DNA from: a bacterium
GTDB taxonomy: Bacteria > Armatimonadota > UBA5829
Direction of reading: 5' to 3'
NCBI GenBank assembly: GCA_021372295.1
Contig: JAJFUS010000053.1
Coordinates: 1 to 64,000 of the forward strand
Length of the DNA stretch: 64,000 nt
The translations under genes were made by a program, and so were the position numbers. Within the stretch, counting starts at the first letter, position 1. Every line of letters starts with the position of its first letter. The notes under the pieces were generated by a model. The model searched no databases, was not told where the DNA came from, and saw only the letters and a program-made list of their open reading frames with translations. Shown here piece after piece: positions 9,865 through 19,112 of the stretch.

Positions 9865-12800
9865 TTAGCTCTTAATCAAGGCACATCCATCGATGAACCG
9901 CTCACCGTCCGCGCCTGTTCTCATTATTCCACCGATATCGACGCTTTGACCGATTGAAAGCCCCGAGGGCATTACCCCAGGCACGACCTTGATCCCTGAT
10001 GTTTGATTGATTTCTTCTACGTAAAAGCAGTCGCCAAAAACGGCTGTTACCACCTTAGCCGATAAGCCGACAGACGTGGAGTCCTGCAGCAGCTTTGCGA
10101 AATTTATGCTCGTCGGCATATTTGCAGCCACGACGATCCCATCACTGTTGACCCATGCGCTTACGTTGCCTGCATTGTCCTTTGACTGAACACGGCAGTA
10201 GTAGACACATCCGATCGAACCAACGATGGTCTTGCTCAGCACGTTGCCCAGATAGCCGTCGAATATGTTATTCGCGCCAGGGACGGTGCCGATCTGGCAG
10301 TTGTACCCGGCGAGCCCGGATCTTGAGTCAGTCGAGGCGGTCCAGCTGAATGCAAGTGAAGTATTGTTGGTAAAAGTCCCTGGATCGGTCAGCATGCCGG
10401 GAGTTGTCGGGGGCTGTGTGTCGAGGATTATGCTGTCGCTATAGTTCGTTGAGACGCTCCCGGAGGCAGATTTGAACTGAACATAGACAACCCCGGTTCC
10501 TTCGGTGGATGAAAGCGTCCAGGACTTGCTGGATGAGTATGTCTCCCACTCGCTAAATGGTGAACCGCTGTTAGCAAATCTCATTTGTGCTACGTCCGAC
10601 ACACTATCGACAGCTGAAAGTGTAAGTGTCACAGCGGTGGAGTTAGCATATTTGTCTCCCGAATTTATCGTTATCGATCCGGTGGGGCCGGTATCGACAA
10701 TAACCCCATTGCTATCATCCGACCACTCGCTCAGGTAGCCCGCGTCGTTTATGGCCTGAACCCGGCAGTAATATGTCGTGGCGTGCGTGCAACCGGTAAT
10801 CGTCTTTGTCAACGCGTTCTCAAGATACTCATTGTAAATATCACTCCCGCCGGGGCTGGTGCCTATCTGGCAGTAGTAGCCGGCAACGTTGTAATGCGAA
10901 TCACTGAATGCAGCCCAGTTGAAAGTAACTGTCGAAGAGCTTGTGACACCTACGGGAGCGCCGGAAGACGTTGGGCCGAGGGTGTATTTGTCACCCGCGT
11001 GCCAGTAAAGAGTGCCGTCGGCCTCTTCGGTCACATCGGGTGTGCCGTCACTGTCCGTGTCAATCGACGTCGGGTCGTCCACAACAGTAATTGTCTTTTT
11101 GCACTCCAGGTTGTTCTGCTCCCAGAAGTACGTGTGACCATCGTGAACCATGTCGTAGTAAAGATCGTATGTGCCCGGAGTCGACGGCGCGACAACATTT
11201 ACTGTAAACGTTACGCTCTGGCCGGGAGCTATACTGCTTCCCGAGGGAATCTGCCACCTGCCGCGTGAATCATAATCGGCATACACAGGTGTCGCGTCCT
11301 TGTTGACTATCGCATACGCCAGGCTGTAAGCATCGGCTTGGCTCCAAGTGTCCCAGCCATCATTCCTGGCAGTCACAGCCACGCTGTAAGTTTGGCCTGA
11401 CGCCATGATGCGGGGAGTTGTCTCGTCCACCCATGTTTCGCGATAATTGTTGGAACCGCCAAGATAATATCGCAGCAGATAATTGTATGTATAGGCGTCT
11501 AGAAAGTGATGGTTATTAGATGTATAGTTGGCCTGGATAGCCTGCAGATCGGTTGCCGTTGCGAACGCGGGCATTCGATACCACCTGAAGCGGACCCCGC
11601 TCGAATAGTTGATTATTGAGCCTGTGTAGTCGTAACCTCTGTTGACCGGCGCATTATCATTCAAACATGGAGTGGAAAAGTTTGCCGTCGACCAGACACC
11701 TATGCCATCGCCGCTGAATCGAGTATAATTCGAGCAGCTTGTGGATGTTGTGGCTGAGTTTCCGTCCAGTAACCAGGCGGTTATGGAGTAGTCCAGGAAG
11801 CGATAGTATTTTGAGCAATGCTTCTGCCAGATACCGACTCCGCTGGAATAACCCGATGGACTCCTGGTTCCATATAGTTGTGCTGGATTTATGTAACCCG
11901 CGCCCGAGTCCCATGCGACGAAAAAGTCGTTGCTGGTCTTGTGGCGATACATATAATCCATCGCGACACTTGCGCGTTCTATAGCGTTCGGATCGACTCC
12001 CCAGTTGCAACATACATACTGCTTGTTCGTATCGTCATATGCACCACCGTAGTTGGCGAGGGCACATGTTACCCATGATGCGTTATCGTAATCGCCCAGA
12101 CCGATCATCACGTAATTGCCGCTCGGCACGCTGCCGGTGCTCGTGATAAGGCCGCGAGAGACCATATCGTCATAGGTCGGCGGCGGGTTCTGAACATAGT
12201 GGCGACTGTACATCCCCGGCAGCAAGCCTGCAAAAAACGATGTGTTCATTACCCAGCTGGGAGAAGGTGCATCAGCTTCCAGGCAGGCATTGTAGGCGGA
12301 AAGTATGCTTGTGAACTGCCATTCCGTCTCGACCGGAGTGTGGCTGCCACCTACACTTTCGTAATTTGTATATTTCAGAGGCCAGTTCGTGTATCCACAC
12401 ACTCTAATAAATTGATTTTTGCCGGTCTGAGTGTTGCATGCATCGAGAATGGCTTTGAGAGTACTCAGGTCGGTTCCTAATGGCTGGGTAAGATCGTCGC
12501 TTGGTTTTTCGTCTCCCCACGGCGAAAGCTCGAAGCAGAATGCTTTTTTGCTTACCGCATAGTCGAGGTTGAAAAGCTGCGAATAACAACGGGTATCTTG
12601 CTGTATACCGACAAGATCAAGCGTATACATCAACACCGTCGGGTCACATTCCCCGGTGTCGAGGTAATTCTGTTTGGCCCAGATATATGCGTCGCACTTC
12701 GCGCTGCCAGTCGAGGCGGTGGATGTTCCCCAAATCGTGCCGGAGCCGGTGAACTTGCCTGCAAGGTCGACGATCACAGGAAAAGCCAGAGTATTGACCA

Positions 12801-13275
12801 GATAATCATAGGTGGTTGAAGTGGCATCTTTGCGAAGCGCTATTCCACCTTCCACGCCGGCGACAGTTGTAGCGACCAGGCTGGTTGATTTTGCTCCGGT
12901 ATCGGGGTCTGAATCATATAAAACCAGGCCATTGATATAATGGCGAAACATCTTGAATAATTGCTGAAACGTTATTGTCCTGACTTCCCAACCCTCACAG
13001 AACCCACCGGTTTCTCTGATCCTGTCGAGCCAAGTGACATCATTGTCATAAAATGATATGTATACCCTCGGTGATTCCCTGTTGACAAGCCCCTGCAGGC
13101 ATACGGCTGTGTGACGAATGTCATAGCATTCCGTTTTCGATAAGTTTTCCGTATAGCGCAGATCGACGTAATAAATGACAGGTTTGTCCGCCAGTGTGCA
13201 TGTGCAACTCAGTATCTCCAAAGCGACAATTGCCGCCAGGAATGTGATTATACTATTGATCTTCGATTTTCTCAT
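9865..13275 (-). CDS. Secreted GxGYxYP-family protein with NBR1/CARDB-like and FN3-like modules and a C-terminal OB-like domain
   Basis: 1136 aa. The ATG at 13275 is chosen because GGAGGG sits 4 nt upstream; a longer TTG start at 13287 would lie inside that site. A signal peptide precedes LADKPVIYY. The GxGYxYP region runs about residues 30-600, with the signature WDSGAGYINP near residue 458. A beta domain with ARNDGWDTW and VNVVAPSTPGTYDLYYDMV resembles NBR1/CARDB Ig-like domains. A DTDSDGTPDVTEEA calcium-type loop and three FN3-like repeats (YYCQIGT, YYCRVQA) follow. The end is one OB-like half with CFYVEEINQTSGIKV and GERFIDG. Family assignment suggests a carbohydrate-related enzyme, but activity is unproven. 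A close paralogue starts at 831. Confidence 0.85.
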   Translation of the reverse strand: MRKSKINSIITFLAAIVALEILSCTCTLADKPVIYYVDLRYTENLSKTECYDIRHTAVCLQGLVNRESPRVYISFYDNDVTWLDRIRETGGFCEGWEVRTITFQQLFKMFRHYINGLVLYDSDPDTGAKSTSLVATTVAGVEGGIALRKDATSTTYDYLVNTLAFPVIVDLAGKFTGSGTIWGTSTASTGSAKCDAYIWAKQNYLDTGECDPTVLMYTLDLVGIQQDTRCYSQLFNLDYAVSKKAFCFELSPWGDEKPSDDLTQPLGTDLSTLKAILDACNTQTGKNQFIRVCGYTNWPLKYTNYESVGGSHTPVETEWQFTSILSAYNACLEADAPSPSWVMNTSFFAGLLPGMYSRHYVQNPPPTYDDMVSRGLITSTGSVPSGNYVMIGLGDYDNASWVTCALANYGGAYDDTNKQYVCCNWGVDPNAIERASVAMDYMYRHKTSNDFFVAWDSGAGYINPAQLYGTRSPSGYSSGVGIWQKHCSKYYRFLDYSITAWLLDGNSATTSTSCSNYTRFSGDGIGVWSTANFSTPCLNDNAPVNRGYDYTGSIINYSSGVRFRWYRMPAFATATDLQAIQANYTSNNHHFLDAYTYNYLLRYYLGGSNNYRETWVDETTPRIMASGQTYSVAVTARNDGWDTWSQADAYSLAYAIVNKDATPVYADYDSRGRWQIPSGSSIAPGQSVTFTVNVVAPSTPGTYDLYYDMVHDGHTYFWEQNNLECKKTITVVDDPTSIDTDSDGTPDVTEEADGTLYWHAGDKYTLGPTSSGAPVGVTSSSTVTFNWAAFSDSHYNVAGYYCQIGTSPGGSDIYNEYLENALTKTITGCTHATTYYCRVQAINDAGYLSEWSDDSNGVIVDTGPTGSITINSGDKYANSTAVTLTLSAVDSVSDVAQMRFANSGSPFSEWETYSSSKSWTLSSTEGTGVVYVQFKSASGSVSTNYSDSIILDTQPPTTPGMLTDPGTFTNNTSLAFSWTASTDSRSGLAGYNCQIGTVPGANNIFDGYLGNVLSKTIVGSIGCVYYCRVQSKDNAGNVSAWVNSDGIVVAANMPTSINFAKLLQDSTSVGLSAKVVTAVFGDCFYVEEINQTSGIKVVPGVMPSGLSIGQSVDIGGIMRTGADGERFIDGCALIKS

Positions 13276-13521
13276 TTTACCCTCCAAACTGCAAAAGGCC
13301 GGGTTATATCAACGGCCACTCTGCACTGGCAGCAGTGGCTTTTGTAGAGATAGCCAGCGTTCAGGTGGAATCATAGAGGACGTCGCCATTGATGTAATGG
13401 CTAGCAGGATAGGTTGCGTCGCCAGACCAAGACTTGATCAAAACGCGGGGTGCAGTATAATCGAACATTACTTAAATACGCACTGCATTATTGTGTGTAT
13501 CCCGCCGCGTGGGATTAGGCT

Positions 13522-13557
13522 GTGAACCCTTAGTGCATAATGTACATCGGGGTTCAC
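13522..13557. terminator. 8-bp hairpin in the 373-bp gap upstream of the GxGYxYP gene
   Basis: GTGAACCC (13522-13529) pairs with GGGTTCAC (13550-13557). It lies downstream of the minus-strand prepilin-like gene, where a terminator would be expected, but has no clear T-run. Apart from this and the ribosome binding site at 13280-13285, I see nothing in 13276-13648. Confidence 0.4.
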
Positions 13558-13648
13558 CAGCCTACATAATCCGGCTTGTGAATACTGCTACTAGGACAAG
13601 AGCAATCGCACACACAACCATTGCAATTCTAAATCACCGTCCGATTTC

Positions 13649-14350
13649 TCAAAGGCTAAAATTGAGCTTTTGGAAACTCTTGTGAGGGACCCACGCCACA
13701 TGGCTGTCGCAATACGCGAAATTGCAGCCGCCTACATGTACGTCTTGTGGAAAATCAGTGCCGAAGCCATAGAATCCATCACAAATTGGGTTAACGACAC
13801 CACTGGCATTCGCCGTTCCAGCGCCCTCGTCAATGAGCATTACGGTCTTAGTAGGCCGTTTTACTTCGTTTTCCGCAACCACCACCTGTTTGCCGTTCTG
13901 CAAATGATACATGCGATCCAACATATTATTCATAGAATAGCTTAAGCCGAACTGATTAATACCATCCAATTTTTTTGACGCATGCGTGTCGGATGGACAC
14001 CTGTAGACAGACGAGTTTTTGATATATGGCCATAACCCTCCGCGAATTATGTTCATAGTATTCGTGGCCTGGGCGCTTCTCCGCGAAATGACCCATTCGC
14101 CACCAATATTAGTGCCCAAGAAATCGGCGCGCCCAAGAGGTCCGCCGCCGGGATACACTGACTGCCAGTCCGACAAATATTGCCTGAAACCAAGCCCCAG
14201 CTGTTTCATGTTATTCAAGCACGACATCTGACGAGCCTTCTCTTTAGCACTGGTAAAGACGGGAAACAGGATCGCAGCCAAAATCGCGATAATGGCTATT
14301 ACCACCAGCAACTCAATTAATGTAAATCCCGATTTCCTATGTAGCATCAT
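13649..14350 (-). CDS. Prepilin-like DUF1559-family secreted protein
   Basis: 233 aa from ATG 14350 (a second ATG at 14347). GGGAGGG lies 3-6 nt upstream, so the longer open frame is rejected. The N-terminus [20 protein letters not shown] is a type IV pilin-like methylation motif with G at -1, F at +1 and E at +5 relative to cleavage. [18 protein letters not shown] and the Asp-rich end ([19 protein letters not shown]) match the DUF1559 / H-X9-DG layout, although the usual DGH is DSH here. Such proteins are exported by type II secretion or pilus-like machinery and are numerous in Planctomycetes, Verrucomicrobia and Armatimonadota. The specific role is unknown. Confidence 0.9.
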   Translation of the reverse strand: MMLHRKSGFTLIELLVVIAIIAILAAILFPVFTSAKEKARQMSCLNNMKQLGLGFRQYLSDWQSVYPGGGPLGRADFLGTNIGGEWVISRRSAQATNTMNIIRGGLWPYIKNSSVYRCPSDTHASKKLDGINQFGLSYSMNNMLDRMYHLQNGKQVVVAENEVKRPTKTVMLIDEGAGTANASGVVNPICDGFYGFGTDFPQDVHVGGCNFAYCDSHVAWVPHKSFQKLNFSL

Positions 14351-14374
14351 AAGCCCTCCCAAATTATTTTTCGC

Positions 14375-14418
14375 CCGGAGTAGGTATGTTATGCACTGCG
14401 CACAACATACCTCTCCGG
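14375..14418. promoter_or_regulatory. 15-bp bulged hairpin ahead of the prepilin-like gene
   Basis: CCGGAG-T-AGGTATGTT (14375-14390) pairs with AACATACCTCTCCGG (14404-14418), a 15-bp stem with one bulged T. It lies in the leader of the prepilin-like gene and after the stop of the 14485-18426 gene. It could terminate the upstream transcript or protect or regulate the downstream message; no T-run follows. Confidence 0.5.
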
Positions 14419-14429
14419 TCATCCTGTGC

Positions 14430-14450
14430 TAAGACGAATCATTCGTCTTA
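14430..14450. terminator. Short palindrome after the giant surface-protein gene
   Basis: TAAGACGAAT-C-ATTCGTCTTA is a 10-bp-arm palindrome 34 nt past the stop of the minus-strand gene. It is a candidate 3'-end structure together with the larger hairpin just beyond it. No T-tract is present. Confidence 0.35.
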
Positions 14451-14484
14451 TGTGATTTGGATAGATAGAAACCTCACCCAAATA

Positions 14485-17400
14485 CTAGTAAAGGTCGATG
14501 TCCGCATCCCCTCTTGGTCGAACAACAACACCTGCCGCTGTATCAAGGCCCACCAGTCCGGTGATGCCGACGTAGTCGGTTTCGTTGATGGTCTTGGTGA
14601 TTGCTGTTGTCAGACCATTCAGTATCACTGTGACCCCAACACTGCTGCCGTCGTCTATCGTGATGTAGCTTCCGTCAGCAGCCTTGAATGTAACCTTGCC
14701 CCACGTTCTTACCAGGAGTCCGGTTACCCCGCTTACGGCCTTGTTGCCCATTCCCAGGGCGCCAAGCGCGCTGCCACCTGTCATCTCGATATTGGTGACG
14801 TTGATACATCTCTCGCCATTTGAGTCAAGAGCGACTGAGCCCATAAGCGTGACGTTGTCGCCAATCGCCGCAGCTCCTAAACCAACGGGAAGAACCATTT
14901 TGATACCAGAGGCTCTATCGGGTTCTTCGATATAGCAGGACGCAGCATCAGTGAACGTTCCGGAAGCAGATGTAACTACTTTGGGATCCGTTATCACAAT
15001 GCCTGTGCCAATAGCGGCACTCTTCAGATCACTCAGTTCAGACACATTAATCGGTGCGGACCCGGTCGTAATGGTTACGTCCAGGCCGGTGCGCATCTGG
15101 ACAGGATCCGATCCGTCAGTTACGCATACCGCAAAGTCGACTGTGTCGCCCTGCGCGACCGGAATAGTCAAGCTGGCTGTCTGTAACGGAGAAACTCCGG
15201 AAGCAGGGTTCGTAGCGTCGCCTGCGTAGCCTTCGACTGTTGCGGAATACACCGAACCGCCATTAACAAGAATCTGCACATTTGACTTCGATCCTGCTAG
15301 ATCTCGTCCGGTAAACGTCGCATCGACGTTCAGGGTTGATAATACCGGTGAAATCCAGCGAACTATGCTTGTTCTGTTGGCAGGAATCGGGTCGCAAGTC
15401 AGACCGTAAGCTGGCCAATACTGGTTCCAACTGGACATATACGGCGAACTCGTTATGTTGTAGCTGACGTTGGACGAATTCACCCAGCCTTCACCTACTG
15501 TCCACCCAAGCACGTGCGAAGAGTCGTAGTTAATGGTGGGCAGGGCTCCTTCGTATAAGCTGAACTCATAGCCGTAGCCCAGGTCGTCCGAATACCCGTA
15601 ACTCCATGTGTCGTTAGGATTGTCGGTAGTTGAGAAGTCACCGGCCGCGCTCCAACTGGTCTTGCTATTTCGACTCAGCTCAAAGTCACTCGGTATGGTG
15701 CCGCCATCGGGCACGGTGACCGTTGCGGTCTGTGCAATATAACCGGGGCAACTTACTTCAAGCGTCTGGCTGCCTGTGCCAAGCGTCAGTGAATAGTTTC
15801 CGTCTACATCTGACGTAGTCTTTGCCGAACCGCTCGACGTCTGAACAGTGGCGCCATAAAGTCCAACGCCCGAGGAGGTTACTATGCCTGAAACCGTACC
15901 ACTCATCAATCTGACGGTGGCGTCAATACCCGTGGCGCCGTCTCCACCAGGAGCGCCTACGGCAAAATCAATAGTATCGCCCGCGGCGACATCCATCTCG
16001 GTAGTATATGACGCAGAATCAAGATATGAGGTGATCGTATCGGAGAAAAGTGAGGAGCCGTTGTGTAGAACATATCCGGTCGACTCCACAGAGAAAGGAT
16101 CCCTTGCGCCAACGAAAGAAACGCTTATACTGGCCCGAGAGGTTTCAGGTGCAGTCCAGCGCAAAGAATATGTCCCATAGAGCGGACTGATCATTAAGCC
16201 GTGCGCCGGGATTTGCCATCCCCAGCCAGAGGTTATCAGACTATCGGTGGAATTGTGTATCACCGATGGTAGACCGTCAACGCCTGACATCCAGCCTGCG
16301 CCGGGGTAGTAACCCGGAAGTGCATTGCTGGAAGCAGTAAACGCACCCGAGCTCACGCTCGACAGAGTGCCGTAGCTCCAACAATCATTGGGATTCGACG
16401 TTGTGGAGAAATCTGCCTCCGCATCAAAACTCGTACTCGACTTAACAAGCGTAAAGTCCTGCGTCATTTCGCCAGCCTGCGGCAAAGAAATTGTCGCGGT
16501 CTGCACGCCATATCCAAAGCGATATGCCTTAACAGTCTGGTCGCCTGCCGGTATCACAAAGGTGTATGTGCCATCGGAGTCGGTCACGGTTTTGATCGAA
16601 CCATCGGAAGTTTGAACAGTCACGCCGGAAAGCGGCTCACCCGCACACAAAACCGTGCCGCTGACAGTTCCGAAGCTCGACATTATTGATGCTGAAATTC
16701 CTATGCCTGGAGCATTATCTGCGGGGCCGTATGTGACAAAATCAATTGTGTCGCCATAACTGACATCGATTATGTCCGTATACGCTACGCTGTCCAGATA
16801 TCCGTTAATCCATCCATATGCATAGTCAACAGGGAATATCTCTGTGCCATTATGCATAACATGCACACCTGATGACATCAGATTTGGAGGTGTTGATCTT
16901 CCGGTAAAGGTAGCATCTACCCTTATTGATGTACTATCAGGTGAAGTCCACCGGATAGCAGGCGCTGGGTAATTTCCAGGATATGGACTGAGCATTAAGC
17001 TGTGTGCCGGAATATTCCATCCCCAGGTTGTGGTCATGACACCAGCGGTCGAGTTGTGTATAACCGATGGTTGGCCATCAGCGCCACACATCCAGCCTAC
17101 ACCGGGATAATAACCCGGAAGGCTGTTGGTGGAAAGAGTGAACGCGTAGCCCAAATCCAAGCTTGACACAACACCATAACTCCAGCAATCGTTGGGGTTG
17201 GAGGTCGCGGAGAAATCGGGCTCCACAAACCAGTTAACTTTCGAGTTACGCACCAAGTAAAAATCTGCGGGCGTCGTATTGTTGGCTGAAATTGTTATCT
17301 GTTGAGACCCTGTTACGTAACCTGCAGTAACGGCTTGCAGTGTGTATGTGCCCTCAGGCAGAGTTAGCGAATAGCCGCCTGTGGAATTGGTCGTGGTAGA

Positions 17401-18426
17401 TAGACCAGCTTCGACTGCTGTCACAGTTGCGCCAGGTATAACCGGCGTATCGGTTATGTCAGCATAGACAGTGCCTTGAACGTTGCCAGAATTGTAGGTG
17501 AAGTTCTGGGTTGTCGTCATACCGGCGATAACCGTTATGCTTGTCGTATTGGCAGCGAGTCCGGTCTTGACAACCTGGACATCATATGAAGTCCCGGGCG
17601 TTGCTACGGCAGGCACCATAAAGAGATATGAACCATCAGTATCCGTCAGTGCCGAGTAGGCGCCATCGGTAGTTTGTACCAACGCTCCGCCAATGCCGGT
17701 GCCGTTGGCGGTAACAGTGCCGCTTACCACTCCCGTATCGGCAACATTACCGATCAATTCGGTAAGACCCACATAATCGAAGTTCGACGTGCCGTTGTTA
17801 TTCATGAGTACGTCTATAGTGTCATTCGCGGCGACACTTATCTGGGTGGGGCCGGTCACCTGCACGGGAGAAGTCCCTGTTCTATCAGAAAACCCATTAA
17901 CCGCACGGCCACTGAAGCCAAAGACTCCGCCACCATACAATGCATCGGTGCCGTTCTTGAAGATATATATTTCCGCCGATGTTGATCCATCGGTATTTTG
18001 CCCTGTGCACTTTGCATAAAAATTGATGGTCATCGCACTGGGAGCCGTCCAGCGAACGACAGTCATCGAAGACGGATCCAGCGGAGGAGCCTCACAAGCC
18101 ATTCCGGTTTCCCAATACATACCCCAGTAGGCTGCCGGGCCGGTTAGCTTGTTCTTTACACAATTGCCTTCGTAGTCCGGTCCATTTGCACTTTGATACC
18201 ATTGATAACAAAAACCATCTCTAACCCAATAAGCATCGTATGCGGTCATAGAGTCGCCACCAATCGGTTGATAGCCAAATGTCCACGCTCCGCCAGTCGC
18301 GGGGTTCGTTGATGTGCTAAAATCCTTTGCAAAATCCCAAAGGGCGGCCTGAGCATACGCAGACCCGAGAAGTACCAAAGCGCATATAAGCACTATCAGC
18401 TTGAACACTCTTTTGCCTGATAACAC
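14485..18426 (-). CDS. Giant secreted protein: four DFSTTSNPNDCWSYG-type modules alternating with carboxypeptidase-regulatory-like domains, C-terminal OB-like pair
   Basis: 1313 aa from a GTG at 18426, with AGGAGAG 7 nt upstream. A signal peptide ends at AYAQA. Four copies of a beta-sandwich of about 190 residues begin DFS(T/A)xSNPNDxWSYG (near residues 34, 400, 670 and 920). They resemble each other strongly, including GYYPGxGWM and PAHxLMxSP segments. They are separated by Ig-like carboxypeptidase-regulatory domains (GTVLCAGEPLSGVTVQTSDG). The module core (HNGTEIFP, YGDTIDFV) resembles carbohydrate-binding or PA14-like sandwiches. The last 188 residues are the duplicated OB-like module with GERCINV and LGMGNK and the tail RPRGDADIDLY. 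No enzyme is visible. A surface adhesin or polysaccharide-binding role is inferred. Confidence 0.8.
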   Translation of the reverse strand: MLSGKRVFKLIVLICALVLLGSAYAQAALWDFAKDFSTSTNPATGGAWTFGYQPIGGDSMTAYDAYWVRDGFCYQWYQSANGPDYEGNCVKNKLTGPAAYWGMYWETGMACEAPPLDPSSMTVVRWTAPSAMTINFYAKCTGQNTDGSTSAEIYIFKNGTDALYGGGVFGFSGRAVNGFSDRTGTSPVQVTGPTQISVAANDTIDVLMNNNGTSNFDYVGLTELIGNVADTGVVSGTVTANGTGIGGALVQTTDGAYSALTDTDGSYLFMVPAVATPGTSYDVQVVKTGLAANTTSITVIAGMTTTQNFTYNSGNVQGTVYADITDTPVIPGATVTAVEAGLSTTTNSTGGYSLTLPEGTYTLQAVTAGYVTGSQQITISANNTTPADFYLVRNSKVNWFVEPDFSATSNPNDCWSYGVVSSLDLGYAFTLSTNSLPGYYPGVGWMCGADGQPSVIHNSTAGVMTTTWGWNIPAHSLMLSPYPGNYPAPAIRWTSPDSTSIRVDATFTGRSTPPNLMSSGVHVMHNGTEIFPVDYAYGWINGYLDSVAYTDIIDVSYGDTIDFVTYGPADNAPGIGISASIMSSFGTVSGTVLCAGEPLSGVTVQTSDGSIKTVTDSDGTYTFVIPAGDQTVKAYRFGYGVQTATISLPQAGEMTQDFTLVKSSTSFDAEADFSTTSNPNDCWSYGTLSSVSSGAFTASSNALPGYYPGAGWMSGVDGLPSVIHNSTDSLITSGWGWQIPAHGLMISPLYGTYSLRWTAPETSRASISVSFVGARDPFSVESTGYVLHNGSSLFSDTITSYLDSASYTTEMDVAAGDTIDFAVGAPGGDGATGIDATVRLMSGTVSGIVTSSGVGLYGATVQTSSGSAKTTSDVDGNYSLTLGTGSQTLEVSCPGYIAQTATVTVPDGGTIPSDFELSRNSKTSWSAAGDFSTTDNPNDTWSYGYSDDLGYGYEFSLYEGALPTINYDSSHVLGWTVGEGWVNSSNVSYNITSSPYMSSWNQYWPAYGLTCDPIPANRTSIVRWISPVLSTLNVDATFTGRDLAGSKSNVQILVNGGSVYSATVEGYAGDATNPASGVSPLQTASLTIPVAQGDTVDFAVCVTDGSDPVQMRTGLDVTITTGSAPINVSELSDLKSAAIGTGIVITDPKVVTSASGTFTDAASCYIEEPDRASGIKMVLPVGLGAAAIGDNVTLMGSVALDSNGERCINVTNIEMTGGSALGALGMGNKAVSGVTGLLVRTWGKVTFKAADGSYITIDDGSSVGVTVILNGLTTAITKTINETDYVGITGLVGLDTAAGVVVRPRGDADIDLY

Positions 18427-18560
18427 AGTATTTCTCTCCTCTCATTAACCAGTATCTTGCATTGTGGCCATAACCCGACATACACACCCCAGGCACGACC
18501 ATAAAACCACTCGTGCGAACAACATCCGTTGAGCTGTTCTTACATTGTCACCCGCCTCTC

Positions 18561-18704
18561 CTACTCAACATTTGCAACGCACAAGGCGAACCGGAAGCCA
18601 GTTTTCCAATCCAGAGGATCAACAAAATCTTCTATCAAATCCGGCCACTCGTCTTCGTAGAAGACCATTTGTCTCTCGGTTGTACCTACAAGGCGACCGG
18701 TCGC
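18561..18704 (-). pseudogene. Possible decayed C-terminal gene fragment
   Basis: A 47-codon open stretch reads GTTERQMVFYEDEWPDLIED, then FVDPLDWKTGFRFALCVANV and a final Glu before a stop. It has protein-like composition but no start and an in-frame stop just upstream. The neighbouring frame (to about 18840) also reads protein-like for about 40 residues (ILNADVVFEECALQKMAVDN), which suggests a frameshifted remnant. The GFRFA ending vaguely recalls formylglycine-generating-enzyme-like proteins, but this is weak. The rest of the 686-bp gap 18427-19112 holds no gene I can support. Confidence 0.3.
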
Positions 18705-19112
18705 CTACTGAGTTATACCACATGATACCCCGGTTGTCAACAGCCATTTTTTGGAGAGCGCATTCCTCAAAAACCACGTCGGCGTTCAAAATTGATATCG
18801 TAGGTTGCAGAAGTTCCGGCGACATCACTGCAGTTGCAGATTAACAATCGTGCTGTCTTTCATCTCCTTACGTATCACGTTAGCCAGGATGGTAATTTCC
18901 CGGCTGACAAGGGTAATAGTCCATTACCTATGCCGGATTGTTTTGCGCGGCTAAACGCATGATAGTAGGACATCTGAGAAGTAATAGAGTTGCAAACGTG
19001 GAGCGCTGCATATGAGTTCAGCAGATTGTATCTCAACATCAAGGTAGGCTCCAGCATATCAAGTCGAAATATCAGGATGGTGACTCCTCGAAGGAGAGTG
19101 CGAGAGGAGAAT

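Noticed and set aside
18875..19057. Minus-strand open frame of 60 codons upstream of the hydrolase gene
   Set aside because: No site before its ATG and no motif; composition is not protein-like enough to claim a gene.
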